Positions 33,201-38,125 of a DNA stretch of 38,125 nucleotides are shown piece after piece. The number at the start of each line of letters is the position of its first letter. Position 1 is the stretch's first letter. The notes beneath the pieces were generated by a model that searched no databases, was not told the origin of the DNA, and was given only the letters and a program-made list of their open reading frames with translations. This stretch comes from Klebsormidium nitens (Eukaryota > Streptophyta > Klebsormidiophyceae > Klebsormidiales > Klebsormidiaceae): contig DF237656.1 of NCBI GenBank assembly GCA_000708835.1, positions 1-38,125 of the forward strand, read 5' to 3'. Made by a program: the position numbers and the translations under genes.

Positions 33201-33701
33201 TCAAGGTTGTGACGCCGTTGTGTTTGGCGCCTGACGTCATGTCCACTGACCCGCCCACTTTCAGCGGGGGTGTTGCGCTCATGATTTTATCCCAAGCACG
33301 CTTGGACGAGCTTTCGTACTTGAATTCAACAGCACAACGCTCTCGTTACACAACTGATTGGGAACGCTGCAAACGTAAGTACCCTACAGATGGAAGAGCA
33401 GGGAAAGTTGTCAAAGAGCCAGGTGTTAGAAGGTTGGGTTTTTTGCCACTTTCAGATAGCTCGCGAAGCTGCTGCTTTCTGCGTTCAGAAATATCTGAAC
33501 CCGGCCTCTGTTTCTTCCAGGGTTTGGGAGGCGTATGGCAGCCAGGAGGCTCGGAACCCGTACCGCGCGATGTGGTACAACCACGTCCGGCGGGCCGCTC
33601 TTCGAGAGGCTGACGTCATCGAGGAGCAAGTGCACGACGAGAAGTGGCAGCACCTCGCGGAGCGTTTCGTCGTGGGCACTCTCAAAAAGGTTGCGGCATA
33701 A
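27210..33701 (+). CDS. Divergent PIG-L/LmbE-type deacetylase-like protein with long N-terminal extension (7 exons, about 748 aa)
   Basis: Exons are 27210-27329, 28344-28946, 29815-30539, 31043-31311, 31781-31937, 32800-32991 and 33521-33701; phases agree at every GT-AG junction. The ATG at 27210 has a good context (ATCATGG); an in-frame ATG at 27090 would add 40 residues. The C-terminal half carries marks of the PIG-L/LmbE zinc deacetylase fold: FEPHPDDIALFAG (about residue 436), PHHRHPQHRQLTR, like the family's later histidine motif, and LYEDLTGF, like the YED motif. Such enzymes remove N-acetyl groups from sugars, as in GPI-anchor or thiol synthesis. Here the spacing is much longer, the first motif has Ile after HPDD, and residues 1 to about 400 (HITKVIHTQFGAANDVIAVL, then a Ser/Pro-rich linker) match nothing I know. 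Substrate is unknown. Confidence 0.72.
30480..30800 (+). repeat. Copies of the LmbE-like exon-3 3' edge and donor
   Basis: The real donor is at 30540. A second block repeats CTGGCGGAC.TGCT.GCGCTGACCACGTT and NVSSR coding text and ends at a GTGAGG donor at 30664, 124 bp later. A third, weaker copy (CTGCTCGCAGTAAACCCAACC ... CAGCAGCGGGTGG) lies at about 30748-30795. Confidence 0.88.
31302..31790 (+). other. Intron flanked by a 10-bp direct repeat
   Basis: AGAGACGGAC ends one base before the donor (31301-31310) and recurs across the acceptor (31779-31788, where AG belongs to the intron). Splicing leaves a doubled ETD in the protein. This pattern fits intron gain by insertion with a target duplication, or by a local tandem duplication. 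Confidence 0.7.
32350..32865 (+). repeat. Array of acceptor plus LmbE-like exon-6 5' edge, about 145-151-bp units
   Basis: Exon edges occur at 32357, 32508, 32655 and the real 32800. Each copy has CAG followed by text for TVILPAPHHRHPQHRQL. The three intronic copies are all open in the exon's frame but contain amino-acid changes, such as HHR to HHL and to QHR. The intervening intron text (CTAACCCAGT...TAACCC) is repeated too. Confidence 0.92.
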
Positions 33702-36092
33702 TCGCAATCAGGTTAGATATCTTGCGGCTTAACCCGCTTTCGTAAGTTGCACATGCAGTGACCTGGTGTTGGCACTGATGGGTGAGAAGTGGAGTTGTGG
33801 ACAGCCGGGATACGAGTCGTCCACGTTGACAGCAAAGGTGCGACCACTACTGCGCGCACCTTGTTTGTAATATATAGCACTTGAAATAATCAGCACGCCA
33901 CGAACGTTGATACCTTACAATGGGGTAGCAGAAAAAGCAATCGGAGGCACGTTGAGCCCTCTAGTCCTTCTGAGTGTCCGGTCTGATAGCGATTTACAAT
34001 GCCAAAAAGCGGGTTAGATCTGAGTGTCCTTGGAGGGAGAACGAATACAGCCGTCAAATAGGTGTTGACGAGTCAGATCTTTTCCAATAAAGCTGTAGTG
34101 AGTTCCCTTGCTTGAGCGTGTAGTGAGTTCCCTCGCGGAAAGACCATGTCACGTCTGAGTAGTTCAAGCTACTATGTTCGTGCTTTTCTTTGTAAGTAGG
34201 CATTCAGCCAATCGTCCTTGTGCGAGTCTTTGACCAGATTCGGTTTCGTATGCCACAAAAGTCTGGCCTTGGCGATTTGCGGTCGGATGGCGGTGGTTAC
34301 CATAGCAGCTCGTTTGCATAGATTGCGCTGCTCAGAGAGGAGCGCGCGTCATCTATGTCGATCTAAACACTTGATCAGCCGTCCAGTCCCATGCAGCTAA
34401 AAATAATCAATCAAATAGGTAGTGACAAATCCACATTATAACACGTCTATATATGGAGTAACAAGGGTTTATATTAAATTGACAGTGTGATGCCTTCTAC
34501 CGTCTGATCGGGCCTGCATAGGGCAGCTGAATTTTATACACTTGTGGATCTTGCATCCATCGACGGGATTTGCGGTTGTATACGCTGGCGGCAGCTGGCA
34601 CACATATGGCTGCTCGGAGCCGCTCCAACAGTCTTCGGAGCCCCCCTGAATCCGCAAATGGACGTTTGGTCTAGCTGCAGCCTGCTGGTGGGTACGATAC
34701 GCCTGTTCGCTGAGCTCTCCTTCGGCGGCTGCATGCAAGGATTCCCGACGAGACCGTGGCCTCAGCCTCCCTGGGGCCTCCGGGGCCACACGATCTATGT
34801 GCACCGGCATATGCCGCGCTAGTAGCTGTTTGGGAGCCTCCGAGTCAGTGCTCGTCGCTCGAACTTTCTGCCGCGCGGCCGCGCGGAAGCCTGTGTCGAC
34901 ATGAACGGAACCACCGGCACCGGAACCCTTCGAGGCGCGTTTTTGGCATGCCATTTTCTCTGCTGTCCAGTGTGCGCCAGTGTGCGCGCGAGCGTACGCG
35001 TCATTATTGAAAAGGGCGAAAGCCTCCGGAATGGTGTCGTGCAATGCCGCAGTACGACGTCGCAAAATGGGTGGCGACCACCTCCCAGGGACCTTCGCTT
35101 GTTCGTCCGCCTTATTACCCTTAAAAATCCGTCAAATCTCTGATGCGAGAAGAGTCCGGTCGACCGCTTTTCCAGGAGGTTCGATGGGCCACAGCAAAGA
35201 TGGAGCTGCTCATACCTGGCACTATATAATCTTACAGTAGATTCACGACTGTTTGTCGTTTTGTGCGATTATTGTAGGTCGGCCGACGGTCGCAGGCCCT
35301 CCGATGGAGATCCGCACGTGTGCTCAAAAGTCGCAGGCCGTCGATTGCATTTCCAGCCTGTTCCAGGGGGTACAACCGTCGCCTCGGAACCCTCCGGCCT
35401 ATTTGTGTCAAGAATATATGAATTTGCACATCGATATCGACGGTCTGAACCAGCTCGGCGCAAAAACGATATTATGACATGCCGAGTGCAGCACAGTGTG
35501 CTACCAATCTAGTTTGACACTAATCTTCTAGCGCTATCATGGGCCATGGCCTGAGGCTGCCGCCTTCCCTTCGAGGCGTGTGGCCAGTCTGAAAATCTCG
35601 ACTTCGATCAAAGTCCCAACTTCAACTTCAAGTTCCAACAGTCAGTACGCACGCTCTTGGACCCGCCAGAAAAAGTTCGGAATCGTCGATCGATGGGGGC
35701 AGCGGGGCAACCAAAAGAAGTTGAACCTTATCGGACGGCCGAAATGCGTCCCACCGATCCCTAAGTTCTCGCGATCCATCAAACGGCCGTGAAAATTCGA
35801 GATTTGGCTTAGCGTCACTTGACTGATAACGGTACCGTTGAGGATTTTGCCACCTGGCCCCCCGCTGCGAATGCGGCGCACCGCCGGAGTCGTTCGAAGC
35901 GGTTACTATCGAATTTGGGACCTTTCGGCGGCCCGCCGTCCCGGGTGCCCTCCCAGTCTAGAGCCGTGAGTACTTAGGGAAAGAGGGAGGCCGGAAGGAT
36001 GACCAAGGTTGGTCGGAGAGTTAGACACAGCTCCCAGTTGATTCTAAAGGGGCAGCTTCGTGCATGTTGGTGCATGTTTGGGGGTTTGAGTC
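33702..36092. other. Gene-poor stretch after the LmbE-like gene
   Basis: A minus-strand frame of 198 codons (34469-35065) and an overlapping plus-strand frame are unrecognised and look like chance in GC-rich DNA. TGTAGTGAGTTCCCT is repeated at about 34092 and 34119. No RNA gene or element ends were identified. Confidence 0.4.
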
Positions 36093-38125
36093 ATGGCAGC
36101 CCCCACTGAGCACTACCAAGCCTCGGACCTAGCACAAATCGGGCGCGGTCTGTACTACATAGGCGAGGACAGCGTCCGACCGGGCGAGATTGGGCAGATT
36201 TCAAGCAACTGCATCACATGCAAGCAGCAAGTCTGGTCGAAAGCAGTCAGTACAGATAGGAGCTTGAGGCTGAGCCTGCGCAGGAGCACAATGAAGGGCT
36301 ACCTGGTGAGCTGCAGCGTTCCGAAGAGCAAGCAGAAACGCCAACTCCTGTGCCTGGGCTGCGTGGACAAGCTGATGGGCCAGCTGAGGCTCAGCACCGA
36401 TGCAGAGAGCGTGAGTCTGTGTGACCGCGGGCACAACGAGCAAGATGCGCTGCTGTTCGAGCGCCAGGCCTCGGGGAGCTGGAGGCAAACGCTGGAGCTG
36501 ACGAACGAGCTGCTGGAGGCTGTTGTGATCTCAAATGAGAGCACCGTGAGCAGGAAGAGGCCAAAAAAGGCGGAAGCTGAGAGCGCATTGAACAGGGGCA
36601 TGCAAGCCGGCAGCCGCGCGCGTGAGATGCTGGTGAGTGGAGATAATTTCTTAGTAGAACCTATGAGGATTTTCAATGCAGCAAGCGTCTGCCACTGATT
36701 GCGCTCGTCCCGCAAAATTCCAATGGACTCACTGCCTGGCATGCGCCCATTCTAAGAGAGGAAGCACAAGGACAGACTACATGCTGTTCATGGAATTTCT
36801 CATGGCCCGCCACCGGAAAGGCGGGTTGATGCATAAGATCCCAAATGCAATCTTGAGCTGCTCGTTCAGCTCCGATTGTGAGCAAGGCGTGAGGTTATTT
36901 TCCGAGAGCGGTGAGGAAGTGTGTTTGAAAGATCTGGTTGGCACCTGCAGCCTGAGGCCCACCTCGGCATTGCGGCCCAAGCTGCCCTCTTTCTGAGCGG
37001 CGTCCTGGAGGGCACGTGCCGCCTGGTCATTCCTGCTGGAATGGACGCATGTGAGGCCAACCCACCACGGCTCTACATGACATATTGGGACCACAACCGA
37101 GCGAGGCCGAAAGCGCTCGGTAAGCCCAGCAAGGAGAAGGCAATGCTCGAGGAATCCTGGTGGGATGGCTCAGGACACTCAAACTGCTCGTGCGATCGTG
37201 GCAGGCTGGCCAGGGACGCTCCTTGCGTTCACAAGCTGGTGCTTGCGGCCCTGGGCGCTACGGGGTTGCAGCAGGGGGATCTTCCCACTGCCAGGGAATT
37301 GGGGAGAGGAGCAGGGCTGGTCGAGCAGGTGGGCGTGGACTCCACGGGGCGCTTCTTTGCAGCGAGGAGCAGCCCCAGGGGGGTCAGTCCGGCGCACAAG
37401 ATGCTGCATCGAAGCGTCGAGGGTGTCTGGTACTGTCAAGGCAAGAGAGACGGCTGTCCGTCGCAGCATGACTGCAGCCACATTCTCGCTGCCAAGCTGG
37501 CCATCCAGGCGGGGCATGTCCATTTTGTACAGGGGCTACTTCTTGGGCAGGATGCCCTAAGTAGAGCAAGGCAGTGGTTGGAGCAATGGGACGGAGCGCT
37601 GCCGTTGCTCGGCGGGAGCGGGGGAAGCAGCGAGTTGCGTGCGAGCTGCGAAGGGGCCGGCGAGGAGGAGGCGCACCTGATGGGGCTCATCTCCGGGCAA
37701 CGGCATGAGCCGGCCGGATGCGCTGGTGCGGACTGCTTCTGCCAGGAGCACCAGCAATTGTTCGGAGTGGCTGAGCCGTCCACATCGCAAAACCAGGGGG
37801 CGGACGTCAGTGAGCCATGGAGGGGGTTGCGCAGGAGCAAGCAGTGGTGGAGGAGTCACGCGGGCGGGGCTCCTTCGACCGCGGCACCCCAGAGAGTTCA
37901 GGAGCCGCCCGCGGAGGCGTTGGGCAAGGACGCGATCCGATGCTGGGTCGCCTCCTGCGGCAGCTGCACGCTGGAGGGTGCCCAACGGGGATGCCAGCAT
38001 GAGGGCAAGGGAAGGGCGCCGGTCATGGTTCAGGAGACGCAGGCGGTCCAGGTGACCCAGCCGAAGCTGAGCCAGCTGAGCGACGCCCCGGATTTCCACG
38101 ACCCGTGGGTGATGCGGCTGAGGTG
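36093..38125 (+). CDS. Cysteine-cluster/SWIM-like zinc-binding protein, probably N-terminal part of a mobile-element protein (runs off the window)
   Basis: Exons are 36093-36632, 36682-36888 and 36951 to the window end, open throughout (at least 640 aa). The introns are only 49 and 62 nt (GTGAGT...GCAG and GTGAGG...GCAG), both phase 0. Exon 1 has CxxC at 40-43, CxxC at 87-90 and CxxxH at 110-114. Exon 3 holds a SWIM-type CxC-x10-CxH (NCSCDRGRLARDAPCVHKL), then C-x6-C-x5-CxH in WYCQGKRDGCPSQHDCSHI. Two more Cys/His groups follow, around CAGADCFCQEH and CWVASCGSC. Strings of such clusters precede the catalytic domain in KDZ-class transposases, and SWIM fingers are frequent in MULE elements. The catalytic domain would lie beyond the window. 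A host SWIM protein remains possible. Confidence 0.6.

Noticed and set aside
34469-35065. 198-codon open frame on the minus strand
   Set aside because: No recognisable domain, overlapping open frames on the other strand, and GC-rich sequence that makes long chance frames likely.

Overview
The window is nuclear DNA of a photosynthetic eukaryote. Seven protein-coding loci can be reconstructed, six of them interrupted by introns (49-1,321 nt). Two have clearly plant-type relatives: an SAP12-type double-AN1 zinc-finger protein, and a GH17 glucanase with an X8 module and a probable GPI tail. Near-neutral GC, long introns and plant-type families suggest a streptophyte (charophyte) alga such as Klebsormidium. 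That identification is an inference, not something the sequence proves.

Layout, left to right: (1) + strand 111-4988, mitochondrion-targeted PPR-like helical-repeat protein, 4 exons. (2) - strand 6535-7968, SAP12-like AN1 zinc-finger protein, 2 exons. (3) + strand 8703-12551, Rab geranylgeranyltransferase beta subunit, 6 exons. (4) - strand 13506-14761, BTB/POZ protein of the plant At3g05675 type, whose frame is broken three times. (5) - strand 15954-24254, GH17 endo-1,3-beta-glucanase plus X8, 10 exons including two GC-AG introns. (6) 24255-27089, gene-poor stretch with a 196-bp mariner-like MITE. (7) + strand about 27210-33701, divergent PIG-L/LmbE deacetylase-like protein, 7 exons. (8) 33702-36092, gene-poor. 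(9) + strand 36093 to the window end, a cysteine-cluster/SWIM-like protein with two very short introns that looks mobile-element-derived. The host genes are unrelated housekeeping, stress and cell-wall functions and do not form a pathway.

The most striking signal is not a gene family. In at least four genes, introns hold tandem, partly decayed copies of the edge of the adjacent exon. Acceptor-side arrays (3' intron end plus 5' exon edge) lie upstream of the real exon. Donor-side arrays (3' exon edge plus donor) lie downstream. I count arrays at eleven exon edges. The most regular has five copies at an exact 105-bp period, and several GH17 exons are duplicated on both sides. One intronic copy in the PPR-like gene differs from the real exon only by four synonymous changes, so it may be a working alternative exon. 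This looks like intron growth by repeated tandem duplication across splice junctions, leaving decoy splice sites behind.
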